Below are positions 25,170 through 33,447 of a DNA stretch of 64,000 bases, in pieces (position 1 is the first letter of the stretch; each line of letters opens with the position of its first letter). The position numbers and the translations under genes are program-made. The notes beneath the pieces were generated by a model. It had not been told where the DNA came from. It saw nothing but the letters and a program-made list of their open reading frames with translations, and searched no databases. Source of the DNA: Anaerobutyricum hallii (GTDB lineage Bacteria; Bacillota; Clostridia; Lachnospirales; Lachnospiraceae); NCBI RefSeq assembly GCF_900209925.1, contig NZ_LT907978.1:1671219-1735218 (forward strand). Reading direction: 5' to 3'.

Positions 25170-25198
25170 AGATTACTACATTTTATAAATATAGTCAA
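25170..25198 (-). promoter_or_regulatory. Promoter of the restriction-island operon
   Basis: Minus strand TTGACT (25198-25193), exactly 17 bp, then TAATCT (25175-25170), 55 bp before the first start codon. Well-formed sigma-A promoter for the gene string running to 17031. Confidence 0.7.
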
Positions 25199-25512
25199 TA
25201 TATTGTGGAAATATAGTAAGAAAAACTTTTTATTTAGTAGTACAGGACTCCTATTTTCCAAAAACACCAGATAAGTAGAAGGCTTTTTGCATAGATCCTT
25301 TTCGTGATAACTAGAGCAAATTTCGCCTTGAGAATCTTTCATAAGTCACACTCCTTCGAAGCTACACTTTCTATATTCTAAGAAATACGGCCCAATCTTT
25401 TAATTCTTCCACCAGCGACATATATTCAGGAAATTGATTTATAAAGGGCTGTAATGTTTTTTGACTTTTTCTCTTTCTGTCTTTGTGGTATCTATTATAA
25501 AAAAGCACAAAA
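25199..25512. other. Gene-poor spacer between transfer operon and restriction island
   Basis: AT-rich. It contains the front of an 86-codon minus-strand frame (25342 to 25082) with a good AAGGAG site but no recognisable protein, which runs through the island promoter. I treat that frame as debris. Nothing else seen. Confidence 0.4.
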
Positions 25513-25545
25513 TAAGGCCCAAAAGGGCACTTTCCCTTTTGAGCC
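25513..25545 (-). terminator. Terminator at the end of the conjugation operon
   Basis: Minus-strand arms GGCTCAAAAGGG and CCCTTTTGGGCC pair with one mismatch and are followed by a U-rich stretch (TTATTTTGTGCTTTTTT). It lies about 80 bp after the last transfer gene. Confidence 0.75.
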
Positions 25546-25622
25546 TATACACTTTATCATCTAACGTATTTTGCTTTCATTTTTCCATGTCTACACATAG
25601 CATTTTTCTCTTAAATCGCGTC

Positions 25623-25898
25623 CTATGAAGGTTCTTTCATCTTGCTGATATCCTTTGCCTGCATTTTTCTTGAAGTGCTATATGGCGGAACCAGTTTTAA
25701 AGATAATCTTCCCTTTTTGATCATATACGTTTCACTTCCATCCTCCGAAGATTCTTTCAACCAGCAATCATCCGGATACTTCTCAGCAAAGACTCGTAAC
25801 CGTTTCTGCAAGCTCTGGTTGAAGGTATACACATCATAGAATCCGTCATCTTCATTGGTCAGAATAATCGTTTCTTTTTCACACTTTAACCTTCGCAT
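25623..25898 (-). CDS. Conserved ICE protein, 91 aa, unknown function
   Basis: 91 residues, soluble, mixed charge. It begins MRRLKCEKETIILTNEDDGF and has a central DCWLKESSEDGSETYMIKKG segment that looks like a small beta sheet. Last gene of the transfer operon, 3 bp from the stop of the YodL/DUF4316 gene. No family name can be given. Confidence 0.6.
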   Translation of the reverse strand: MRRLKCEKETIILTNEDDGFYDVYTFNQSLQKRLRVFAEKYPDDCWLKESSEDGSETYMIKKGRLSLKLVPPYSTSRKMQAKDISKMKEPS

Positions 25899-25901
25899 AT
25901 T

Positions 25902-26786
25902 CTATCCCCGCTTTCTTTCCATTTCCTGATCTAGGTACTTTGGTATCGGCTTTCCGGACCGGCGAGCAATGGCAATCTGTTTCTGATGCAGTCGTTTGAT
26001 TACGGACCTTCGTTTCTTAGGTTTATTATTTTGTTGATTTTGGGACGTCTGTTTGTTGTTGCGTGCATCAGAAATTTTTTCCAGGTTCTTCTTCTGATTA
26101 TTCACCAGACCGTCCACCATATCATAGTTAGCTTCTGTACCAGATTCTCTGCTTCGTTCATAAGTGCCGTTCTGGTAGAATTTCTGGTAATGTTCCAGAC
26201 GGATTTTACCATCTTGTTTTAGCTGTTCGACCGGATTTAGCGGTACCTGCTGTTGGATGTAATCATGAATCTTTTGTTTTGTCTTTTCATCGAATTTCTT
26301 ACATTCTTCGACAACCATTTTTCCATAGGCATCCAGGATAACACCCTGGGCCTGATTTCGGTATACCTGATGTTCCATCAAATAAAACTGTTTTCCATCA
26401 ATAATGATGGTGTCTGTTGCAATCCAGTTCCCCTTTTTCCCATCAATCTGATAATTCTCAGTTTCCATAGTGATCAGTGCACCGGATGTGTTGATACGAA
26501 TAAATCCAGCCAGATACTGTGGATAGTTCTCATCTACATAGTAGCAGCTGATTTCTCCATTCTTGTTCAATACGAGCACGTCACTGACTTCGCATTGATT
26601 TTTCGTCCGTTTCCAGATGTCAGCGACTTTTTCATTTTCCTGCATTTCATGAATCGAGATTAATCGGTAATTTTCGACAGTAATCGACACATTATGCTGT
26701 CTTGCCTCTTGATATGGCAGATGCCACAGTGCTTTTCCTGCTGTCTGCTGATCTACTCGGTAGACTGCAAATTGATTAAGCTTCAT
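25902..26786 (-). CDS. YodL / DUF4316 domain protein
   Basis: 294 residues from ATG 26784-26786, eight bases after GGAGG. Residues 5-100 are a YodL-like domain (FAVYRVDQQTAGKALWHLPY...YRLISIHEMQENEKVADIW). The C terminus has the DUF4316-like EANYDMVDGLVNNQKKN and a very basic tail. Such proteins are standard in the tail of Tn1549-type transfer operons; role unknown. Overlaps the TTRAP gene by 11 bp. Confidence 0.75.
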   Translation of the reverse strand: MKLNQFAVYRVDQQTAGKALWHLPYQEARQHNVSITVENYRLISIHEMQENEKVADIWKRTKNQCEVSDVLVLNKNGEISCYYVDENYPQYLAGFIRINTSGALITMETENYQIDGKKGNWIATDTIIIDGKQFYLMEHQVYRNQAQGVILDAYGKMVVEECKKFDEKTKQKIHDYIQQQVPLNPVEQLKQDGKIRLEHYQKFYQNGTYERSRESGTEANYDMVDGLVNNQKKNLEKISDARNNKQTSQNQQNNKPKKRRSVIKRLHQKQIAIARRSGKPIPKYLDQEMERKRG

Positions 26787-27036
26787 AGGCATCGTCCTCC
26801 AAGTTATTCAGATAATAATTCAGATCCAGAGAATAGTAGTATTTGTCTTCGATCTGCTGTAATTTTCCAACTGTAGAATTGATGATCTCAATCATTTCAT
26901 CATTCTCAGTATCACTTTCTTCCTGTTCCAAAACTTCCAAAGCTTCTTTCAGTGTTTGGATTGTTTCTTCCTTTGTGTGCTGCTGGAAGATAGCAGTAAT
27001 AGTCAGTTCGTTTTCTTCCAGGTTTACATTTCTCAT
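26776..27036 (-). CDS. Transposon-transfer assisting protein (TTRAP family)
   Basis: 86 residues, acidic and helical: LTITAIFQQHTKEETIQTLKEAL, then NDEMIEIINSTVGKLQQIED, matching the TTRAP pattern of Tn1549/CTn elements. It begins by overlapping the stop of the ArdC-like gene by 4 bp. Function known only as assisting transfer by association. Confidence 0.75.
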   Translation of the reverse strand: MRNVNLEENELTITAIFQQHTKEETIQTLKEALEVLEQEESDTENDEMIEIINSTVGKLQQIEDKYYYSLDLNYYLNNLEDDAYEA

Positions 27037-29054
27037 AGGCTCATTTCCCCCCTTTTCTTTTTCGGTATTGGTTTCATCTGTATATTCAGCTCCTTCTCGT
27101 TTTTTTCTTCGCTTATATTTTTTTCGTTATCCACTTTCTTATTGGATTTCAGAGGATTTTCCACATTTAGATGTCTTTCTTCCAAGTACTTTTCCACACG
27201 ACTGATTGCATTTTGCACATAAGAATTTTCTCTAAATCCAGGAATCGAATTCAAAAATTCTTTCTGTATTTTTCCTTCAATCATCAGACTCTGCATTCCT
27301 TCATAATCACTTCCGTCTTTCAGATCAAAGCCAACACATTTCAGTCCATGCATACGTTCTGATGGGATTTTCTCATAAGCTTCCAAGGCTTCCGGTAATG
27401 TCAGGTCATAATGTACTTCACCCATTACAGGAAATTCAGCACATTCAGCCGCATAAAAGCTGATACATGTAAGATCATTTTCATAATCCACATTTTCTAT
27501 TTCCGGGACAATATCGAGTATTTTTTCTCTTTGTGCTGCAAACTCTGGAAGTTCTGCAAATCCAAATCGATCCACGTAATATGCCTGCATATCCCCACCA
27601 CGGTTTGTAATGATAACATCACTGACCGACATAGAATGTGCTTTATAATCTGCCGGTGGATTATCGTTGAATACGGCATACAAATCATCCAGCTTTTCAT
27701 TTTCATGTAATCTGCCAGAATAGACACACTTATAATTTGCTGCATCGATTGTAATGCCATCTTCTTTGACCATTGCCATATTCATAAATAAATGTTGTTT
27801 TCCCGGTGTGTCTTCATCCACATGATAAATCGCATAGCGGTCACCATTACCTCTGAACATTTCTTCCTCTAGGGTATAATCATACTTAAATGGGTACATA
27901 GCCCGATCAACTCTCTCCGAAATATCCGTCCCTTCTGTAATCGTGTCTTCCAGCCAGTTTTGGATATCTCCCCATGATTCAAACTGTAGATAGCCGGCAA
28001 TTTCATGCGTCCCATCCGGCGCCAGTACAATATGTCCCGGTTCGCTTTCCCGATAATCATAGTGGTATCCGGCTGCTTCCAGTGTATCTACCAGAATTCC
28101 GTATTTTTCATGTAATTCTGTTTTCTGTTTTTCTTCAAGACTGATTTCCAGTTCTTCTGTCAGCTGATCAATCATTTCACCAGCTGTCTTGCGGATCACA
28201 TCCATAGATGCTTTCATTTCCTTCATTTCCCGGCTGCTACTCCAACCTGCAATGTAAGGAAAACTATAATCCGATGTATCCAAACCAAAGGAAGAGCACA
28301 CACAGTAAGCAACGGATTCAGCCTCGACCTCTTTTGTCAATCGGTCTTTTTCTACACCAAGGCTTTCCATGATTTCCCTGTCATGCAATTTTGCATGGGC
28401 TGTTTCATGAATAGCAGTCTTTAAGGTCTGGCTTTCACTGAGTCCTTTTTTGATCACAATTTCCTTATCTGCATTGTGATAATATCCATTGGCATTGCCA
28501 TCGATCTCATCAAATCGTATCGGTACTGGGGATATTTTCTGAATAGCCTGCATGAAAGAATCAAAATCCTGTACAGCTACAGTCAATAATTCCGGTGCTA
28601 GTGTCTGGATTGGTTCCCCGGATGTCTGAGCAATATCAAATACCGTAACTGCTTTAAAATGTGGAACCGTAACTTCCACTTTTTCAGTCTTAGGTTTTCC
28701 ATCGGTTCCCATGATTGGTCGCTGATTTTCATCCAGAACCTCTTTTTCCTTCATTTTCTTATATGGTGCTGGTGCGATGATCGTAATTCCTTTTTCACCT
28801 TTCATGACCTGTCTACCCATGGACTGCCAGTTTTTGTAGCTGGTAACAAGTGTGGCATCCGGTCGCTGCATGGCGATCAGCATTGTATTATTAAAGGAAT
28901 AATTGTGAAACTTTGCCATGGTTTTAAGAAATTCCTGATAGCGGTTACTTGTAAAAAGTTCTTCCACACCGGATTCCAGTGACTGCATAATGCTGTCCAT
29001 ATCTTTTCCCTGGACCGGCAGTGGAATTGTAGTAGTTTTATTTTGTTCTGTCAT
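27033..29054 (-). CDS. ArdC/LtrC-like protein with zinc-peptidase motif and YodL domain
   Basis: 673 residues from ATG 29052-29054 (GGAAAGGAG upstream). The N terminus is an ArdC-type ssDNA-binding domain (NYSFNNTMLIAMQRPDATLVTSYKNWQSMGRQVMKGEKGI split over residues 50-95). It is followed by an HExxH metallopeptidase-like site, HETAHAKLHD, near 210-220. The second half has a YodL-like domain (YAIYHVDEDTPGKQ...) and an LPD-type tail. Relatives protect incoming single-stranded ICE DNA from restriction. Its peptidase activity is inferred from the motif only. Confidence 0.82.
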   Translation of the reverse strand: MTEQNKTTTIPLPVQGKDMDSIMQSLESGVEELFTSNRYQEFLKTMAKFHNYSFNNTMLIAMQRPDATLVTSYKNWQSMGRQVMKGEKGITIIAPAPYKKMKEKEVLDENQRPIMGTDGKPKTEKVEVTVPHFKAVTVFDIAQTSGEPIQTLAPELLTVAVQDFDSFMQAIQKISPVPIRFDEIDGNANGYYHNADKEIVIKKGLSESQTLKTAIHETAHAKLHDREIMESLGVEKDRLTKEVEAESVAYCVCSSFGLDTSDYSFPYIAGWSSSREMKEMKASMDVIRKTAGEMIDQLTEELEISLEEKQKTELHEKYGILVDTLEAAGYHYDYRESEPGHIVLAPDGTHEIAGYLQFESWGDIQNWLEDTITEGTDISERVDRAMYPFKYDYTLEEEMFRGNGDRYAIYHVDEDTPGKQHLFMNMAMVKEDGITIDAANYKCVYSGRLHENEKLDDLYAVFNDNPPADYKAHSMSVSDVIITNRGGDMQAYYVDRFGFAELPEFAAQREKILDIVPEIENVDYENDLTCISFYAAECAEFPVMGEVHYDLTLPEALEAYEKIPSERMHGLKCVGFDLKDGSDYEGMQSLMIEGKIQKEFLNSIPGFRENSYVQNAISRVEKYLEERHLNVENPLKSNKKVDNEKNISEEKNEKELNIQMKPIPKKKRGEMSL

Positions 29055-29073
29055 AATACTCCTTTCCAAAAAT

Positions 29074-29104
29074 GCCCCACGACATTGTGCTTATGCCGCA
29101 GGGC
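29074..29104 (-). terminator. Terminator-like hairpin between DUF5688 and ArdC-like genes
   Basis: A 12-bp stem with several G-U pairs (GCCCTGCGGCAT / ATGTCGTGGGGC on the minus strand) followed by ATTTTT. It may only attenuate, since the genes clearly form one operon. Confidence 0.5.
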
Positions 29105-29135
29105 TTTTTATTAGTTGATGAGATGATTTTTTTTA

Positions 29136-30185
29136 TTAGAGTTCCATATCGTGCTTCTTTGTTTTCGGTTTCTGATCTGGCTGTTCTTTTCCTGTTTTCT
29201 CTGTTTTTGCAGCCTGTGCTTCTTTTTCTTTCTGACGTTCTGTGAATCTGTCAGCTTTTTCAAAGACGTGATCCTTTGTATCAAAGTGATAGACATCATT
29301 GGTAAGGCGTTCTGCAGGTGCTACCTGAGTCTCATTAACTTCTGTGACCATCATCCTTAATTCATCTGCACTGACTTCTCCATTATCCGGAAGAACCAAC
29401 ATTTCATGGATTGATGACGGGAGAATAAAGTAATCCTGTCCAAGAATTTCTCCCAGATTGTCCATCACTTCCGGATAAAAGAGAGCACCGGCACCATCGA
29501 TTCTCTGCTGATTTGTCACTACAAAAAAGGATGGCATCTGTGTGGATTCTCTAATAGATTCCTGTAGCATTTCTCTTTCTTCCGGTGACATCATGAACAG
29601 ATCTTTCTCGACCAATTCCTCCATTATTGCACCCATAGAAGATACTTCAGGTGCCATAATACGCGGAGAACTCTTCATTGCATCTTCGTGAAGCTGTTCT
29701 GCTGTAATGCCGTATTGTTTGAGCAAATCATTTTTGATGAGCATAGAACTCAATCCTTCCTCATCCATGCTGACGGCCACATGATAGGTGATCGCAAGAT
29801 CTTCCTTTAACTGATGCGGAACATTCGCAAGCATATCTTTATTTCTCTCTGCCGATGATACACGGATAAACAGGTTATCTTTTGCAATGTCATAATCCAA
29901 GATGGATTTGAGATTCACCTGGATCGGTGCTTCCACAACGACATCTGCGATTCTTCTGTATACGCTTTCCATCGTTACTCCCGGCTGATCCTGATAAGCT
30001 TTATAGAGCTGATTCATATTGATGGTCGGAGTGATCGTTTCGTCTTCCTTTTTCACCATCAGGCCCTTATAAGTAGTGTTTAATTTCTGGTAATCCATAA
30101 CGGATACCTCGGCATTCTCATAATCCTTTGGTAAAAAGAGTCTGATATTGTCCTTTACTTCATTTACAAATTCATTAAAATTCAT
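29136..30185 (-). CDS. DUF5688 family protein
   Basis: 349 residues. It opens MNFNEFVNEVKDNIRLFLPK and contains the typical PTINMNQLYKAYQ and YHVAVSMDEEGLSSMLIKND segments, and a Lys/Glu-rich tail. A constant soluble member of Tn1549-like transfer modules; biochemical role unknown. GGAGG precedes ATG 30185. Confidence 0.75.
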   Translation of the reverse strand: MNFNEFVNEVKDNIRLFLPKDYENAEVSVMDYQKLNTTYKGLMVKKEDETITPTINMNQLYKAYQDQPGVTMESVYRRIADVVVEAPIQVNLKSILDYDIAKDNLFIRVSSAERNKDMLANVPHQLKEDLAITYHVAVSMDEEGLSSMLIKNDLLKQYGITAEQLHEDAMKSSPRIMAPEVSSMGAIMEELVEKDLFMMSPEEREMLQESIRESTQMPSFFVVTNQQRIDGAGALFYPEVMDNLGEILGQDYFILPSSIHEMLVLPDNGEVSADELRMMVTEVNETQVAPAERLTNDVYHFDTKDHVFEKADRFTERQKEKEAQAAKTEKTGKEQPDQKPKTKKHDMEL

Positions 30186-30213
30186 TCTTCGTTTCCTCCT
30201 CTAATCTGTTTTC

Positions 30214-32325
30214 TTATTTCTTTTTGCTTTTGTTTTTTGGTTTCTTTTTGGGAAAGGATAAAGAAAAATTCACCTTTCCGGTTTCATCTGTATCCATATG
30301 GAGATCTGCATCAAAGTACATATTTTTCTTTCTGGAATACAGGTCTTTCACATGCACACTTCCGTTTTTCAGAAGTTCTGCAGCCATCTTTTTATCCATG
30401 GTTTTTTCCATGCTCTGCAGATAGCGGTTATCTTTCCAGAGCGCAAAGTGACAATCATGGTTGCTGCAATAGAAGTTGGGTTTGCTTTCATATACCAGGC
30501 TTCCACATACCGGACATGTTCCAATGCTTTCTCTGGTCTGAAATCTTCTTGTTTCTTCTTCGGAAATCGCATCGCATCCATTCAGCATCATGGTCAGCAT
30601 GTTTTTGATCCCAGTCATAAACTGTTCCGGTGCAATCTCTCCATGCTCCATCAAGAGCAGCTGATTTTCCCATTCTGCAGTCATACTTGCAGATTTCAGA
30701 AAGTCTGGCAGGATCTCCACAAGGACTTTTCCATCATCTGTTGGAAGAATCTTTTTTCCTTTTCGGGTAGCATATTGGGAATAGATCAGTTTCTCGATGA
30801 TACCGGCTCTTGTTGCCGGAGTTCCTAATCCTTTCTTTTCCGTATCTTCATCGAATTCCTTATTTCCAGCTGTTTCCATTGCCGCAAGGAGAGTATCTTC
30901 GCTGTATGGTTTTGGTGGCGATGTAAAATGTTCTGTCTTTTCTGCAGCTACAGCATAGAAAGTCTGTCCCTGGGTTACTTTCGGCATTCTCTCTTTCATT
31001 TCCTGATCCGGATCTACGATTGCCATGCGATCCTTATTTTTGAAGCAGTTTTCAAAGAGTTTCCATCCATCCTGCAGGACGGTTTTTCCTTTTGCTTTGA
31101 AGATTTCTCCCTGGCATTCCACTTCAATCTCTGTCTCCTGGTAAATGTGATCCTTACTCATTGCCATGACTGTATGGACTGCGATTAGAAACAGGATCTT
31201 TTCTTCCCAGGATTTCAGTTCACCCAGATGACAGGATGCAAGCTCCATCGTTGGGATGATTGCATGGTGATCTGTCACTTTACTGTTATTCATGACTTTC
31301 TTCACATCTGGCTGCTCCGGCTGATCAAACGGACCTGTCAGTTGATATTTCTCATAAATCTGACGAACCACATTTCTTGCGGTCTGTTCCATATCTTCGG
31401 TCAGATACTGGCTGTCCGTTCTTGGATAAGTGATCAGTTTCTTTTCGTACAGGCTCTGGGCGGTATCCAGTGTCTGTTTGGCTGTCATTCCGTAGATACG
31501 GTTTGCTTCTCTCTGCAGTGTGGTCAGATCATAAAGCTTTGGTGCTTTTACTTTCTTTTCTGTTTCTTTTACTGCGCTGATACTAGCTTCACTTCCCTGG
31601 CATCTGCTTCTTAACTGTTCTGCCTTATCCGGATCAAAGATTTTTGGCTTTATAGCCGGAATTCCATCACAATCCAGTTCCACATTGAAATACTTTTCTT
31701 TCTGGAAATTGCTGATCTGTCCGGCACGTTCCACCAACATGGCAAGTGTCGGTGTCTGAACCCTTCCAACTGTCAGCTTTTTGAAGTACTTTGTGGTGTA
31801 AGCTCTTGTTGCATTCATTCCTACCAGCCAGTCAGCCTGAGAACGGCATACAGCAGCTTCGGCCAGATGTCGGTATTCCTCCGCGGATCTCAGATGCTGC
31901 ATTCCATCAAGGATTGCGGAATCTTCCAGAGAACTGATCCATAATCGTTTCACCGGCTTTTTACTTCCAGACAAGTCATAGACATGTTTGAAGATCAATT
32001 CTCCTTCACGTCCGGCATCACAGGCATTTACGACGTATTCAATTTCCGGACTATTAAGCAGTCTTTTTAAGATATAGAACTGATCTTTCTTATCTTCTGA
32101 GACTGTAACTTTCCAGTCTTTCGGGATGATCGGGAGATCTTCATATCTCCACTGACTAAATTTTTCATCGTAGAAATCCGGTGAAACATATTCTGCCAGA
32201 TGTCCGAAACACCAGCTGACCATACAGTCGGTTCCTCTTAAATATCCGTCTTCTCGTTCCTGTGCTCCAATCACCTCTGCGATTGCTCTTGATACACTTG
32301 GTTTTTCTGCAATTACTAAATACAT
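30214..32325 (-). CDS. topB: DNA topoisomerase III
   Basis: 703 residues. Type IA topoisomerase: the N-terminal Toprim domain has the acidic DxD-like site in CDAGREGELIF. The active-site Tyr is in LITYPRTDSQYL, and KKGLGTPATRAGIIEKL lies in the C-terminal core. Residues 610-640 hold a zinc finger (CPVCGSLVY...CSNHDC), and the tail is Lys-rich. Relaxes and decatenates single-stranded intermediates during ICE replication and transfer. AAAGGAGG precedes the start. Usual partner in Tn1549/CTn operons. Confidence 0.95.
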   Translation of the reverse strand: MYLVIAEKPSVSRAIAEVIGAQEREDGYLRGTDCMVSWCFGHLAEYVSPDFYDEKFSQWRYEDLPIIPKDWKVTVSEDKKDQFYILKRLLNSPEIEYVVNACDAGREGELIFKHVYDLSGSKKPVKRLWISSLEDSAILDGMQHLRSAEEYRHLAEAAVCRSQADWLVGMNATRAYTTKYFKKLTVGRVQTPTLAMLVERAGQISNFQKEKYFNVELDCDGIPAIKPKIFDPDKAEQLRSRCQGSEASISAVKETEKKVKAPKLYDLTTLQREANRIYGMTAKQTLDTAQSLYEKKLITYPRTDSQYLTEDMEQTARNVVRQIYEKYQLTGPFDQPEQPDVKKVMNNSKVTDHHAIIPTMELASCHLGELKSWEEKILFLIAVHTVMAMSKDHIYQETEIEVECQGEIFKAKGKTVLQDGWKLFENCFKNKDRMAIVDPDQEMKERMPKVTQGQTFYAVAAEKTEHFTSPPKPYSEDTLLAAMETAGNKEFDEDTEKKGLGTPATRAGIIEKLIYSQYATRKGKKILPTDDGKVLVEILPDFLKSASMTAEWENQLLLMEHGEIAPEQFMTGIKNMLTMMLNGCDAISEEETRRFQTRESIGTCPVCGSLVYESKPNFYCSNHDCHFALWKDNRYLQSMEKTMDKKMAAELLKNGSVHVKDLYSRKKNMYFDADLHMDTDETGKVNFSLSFPKKKPKNKSKKK

Positions 32326-32354
32326 GATGTATTACCTCCTTCACATATACAAAA

Positions 32355-32381
32355 GGAGAGACTGCATTTTACAGGCTCTCC
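32355..32381 (-). terminator. Hairpin between DUF4366 and topB genes
   Basis: GGAGAGCCTG / CAGTCTCTCC around AAAATG-type loop on the minus strand, followed by TTTTG. Weak U tract, so probably partial termination or mRNA stabilisation. Confidence 0.5.
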
Positions 32382-32397
32382 GTTAAAAAAATTTTAT

Positions 32398-33138
32398 TTA
32401 TTTTTCTGAATCCTCAAAATCTTCTGGCTCGTCATCCAGTTCTTCATCATCTTCTACAGTCTCTAAGTCCCCTGTTTCTAAGCCTTCCGGCTGATCATCC
32501 TCTTCTTCTTCCTTCTTTGGCTTATAGATTTTGAAGTAGTAGTATGCTGCCACACCGCCGAGTGCCAGGATCAGGATAGTTGCCATTGCACCCATATTAG
32601 ATTTTGCAGATGATGTTTTCTCAAGATCAACAGTAGCTTCCTTGTCTACATCCTCATTATTTGTTTCATCCAGCACTACCTTTGATTTATCTGGCTGTGG
32701 TGTTACGACAGTAGCAGTGCTGTCTTTATCCAGAAATTCGGACAGATCATTCTCATCAATCTGGGATAACATATAGACATTCTGTGATGTGGCACTACGG
32801 TCGATCACGATATAAAAAGTGTTGTTATTCTTCGTTGTAACCGTAAGAAATTCCTTTGTGGAATCATCGGTAATGTCATCCTTGACTTCACCATTGCCAG
32901 GTGTCGTAAATGCAGTTCCCTTGTCTGTTCCATCTTCCGGCAGCACCTCGTTTGTGTTTGTCGCCTCGTCCTTTTTCTCTTCTTTGTCTGTTGACTGTTC
33001 CGTCTGAGTTGTCTCTACTTTGGATGCCTCTGCCGATTCATCCACATAGGCAAATGCTGTGGTTGATGCTGTAAAAAGCATCATGACTCCCAACAGCAGT
33101 CCTGCTATTTTCTTATTCATTTTCTTCCATTTCACCAT
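32398..33138 (-). CDS. DUF4366 secreted/membrane-anchored protein (CD1107 family)
   Basis: 246 residues from ATG 33136-33138, nine bases after GGAGG; ATG 33120 is the alternative. Signal peptide (IAGLLLGVMMLFTASTTAFA), a Thr/Glu/Lys-rich linker, the DUF4366 domain (FLTVTTKNNNTFYIVIDRS...NVYMLSQIDENDL), one transmembrane helix (MGAMATILILALGGVAAYYY) and a long acidic tail. Surface component of the transfer apparatus. Its start overlaps the end of the DUF4315 gene. Confidence 0.82.
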   Translation of the reverse strand: MVKWKKMNKKIAGLLLGVMMLFTASTTAFAYVDESAEASKVETTQTEQSTDKEEKKDEATNTNEVLPEDGTDKGTAFTTPGNGEVKDDITDDSTKEFLTVTTKNNNTFYIVIDRSATSQNVYMLSQIDENDLSEFLDKDSTATVVTPQPDKSKVVLDETNNEDVDKEATVDLEKTSSAKSNMGAMATILILALGGVAAYYYFKIYKPKKEEEEDDQPEGLETGDLETVEDDEELDDEPEDFEDSEK

Positions 33139-33421
33139 TCTGATATTCCTCCTTATTTTCTTCTGTGAATACAAAGGAGCCTGAACCTTCATCGTCAGAC
33201 TCCCTGCTTACCTGAAATTTAACTTTTCCACTCTGGATACCATCCAAAAGATCATATAACTGATCATTATCCATCTTCATACCACGGATGCACCTGATCA
33301 TCTCATTGTCCTCTTCCTGCTTTAATGCAGCCTGGACACCCCTAAGATATTGCTGCAGATCCGCGATCTTTTTCTCTGTCTTGGCAATTTCATCCAGATA
33401 TTTTTTAATCTTTTTATTCAA
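33113..33421 (-). CDS. DUF4315 family protein
   Basis: 102 residues from TTG 33419-33421, six bases after GGGAGG; the ATG six codons upstream overlaps that site. A coiled coil (KKIKKYLDEIAKTEKKIADLQ) covers most of the first 45 residues, followed by an acidic tail. Always found beside the DUF4366 and NlpC/P60 genes in such ICEs. Role unknown. Confidence 0.75.
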   Translation of the reverse strand: MNKKIKKYLDEIAKTEKKIADLQQYLRGVQAALKQEEDNEMIRCIRGMKMDNDQLYDLLDGIQSGKVKFQVSRESDDEGSGSFVFTEENKEEYQNGEMEENE

Positions 33422-33447
33422 ACTTTCACCTCCCTTCAATCACCCAT

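Noticed and set aside
25082-25342. 86-codon minus-strand frame starting MKDSQGEICSSYHEKDLCKK with AAGGAG upstream
   Set aside because: No recognisable protein, low-complexity composition in the second half, and it runs through the island promoter and into the first island gene. Kept as probable debris.
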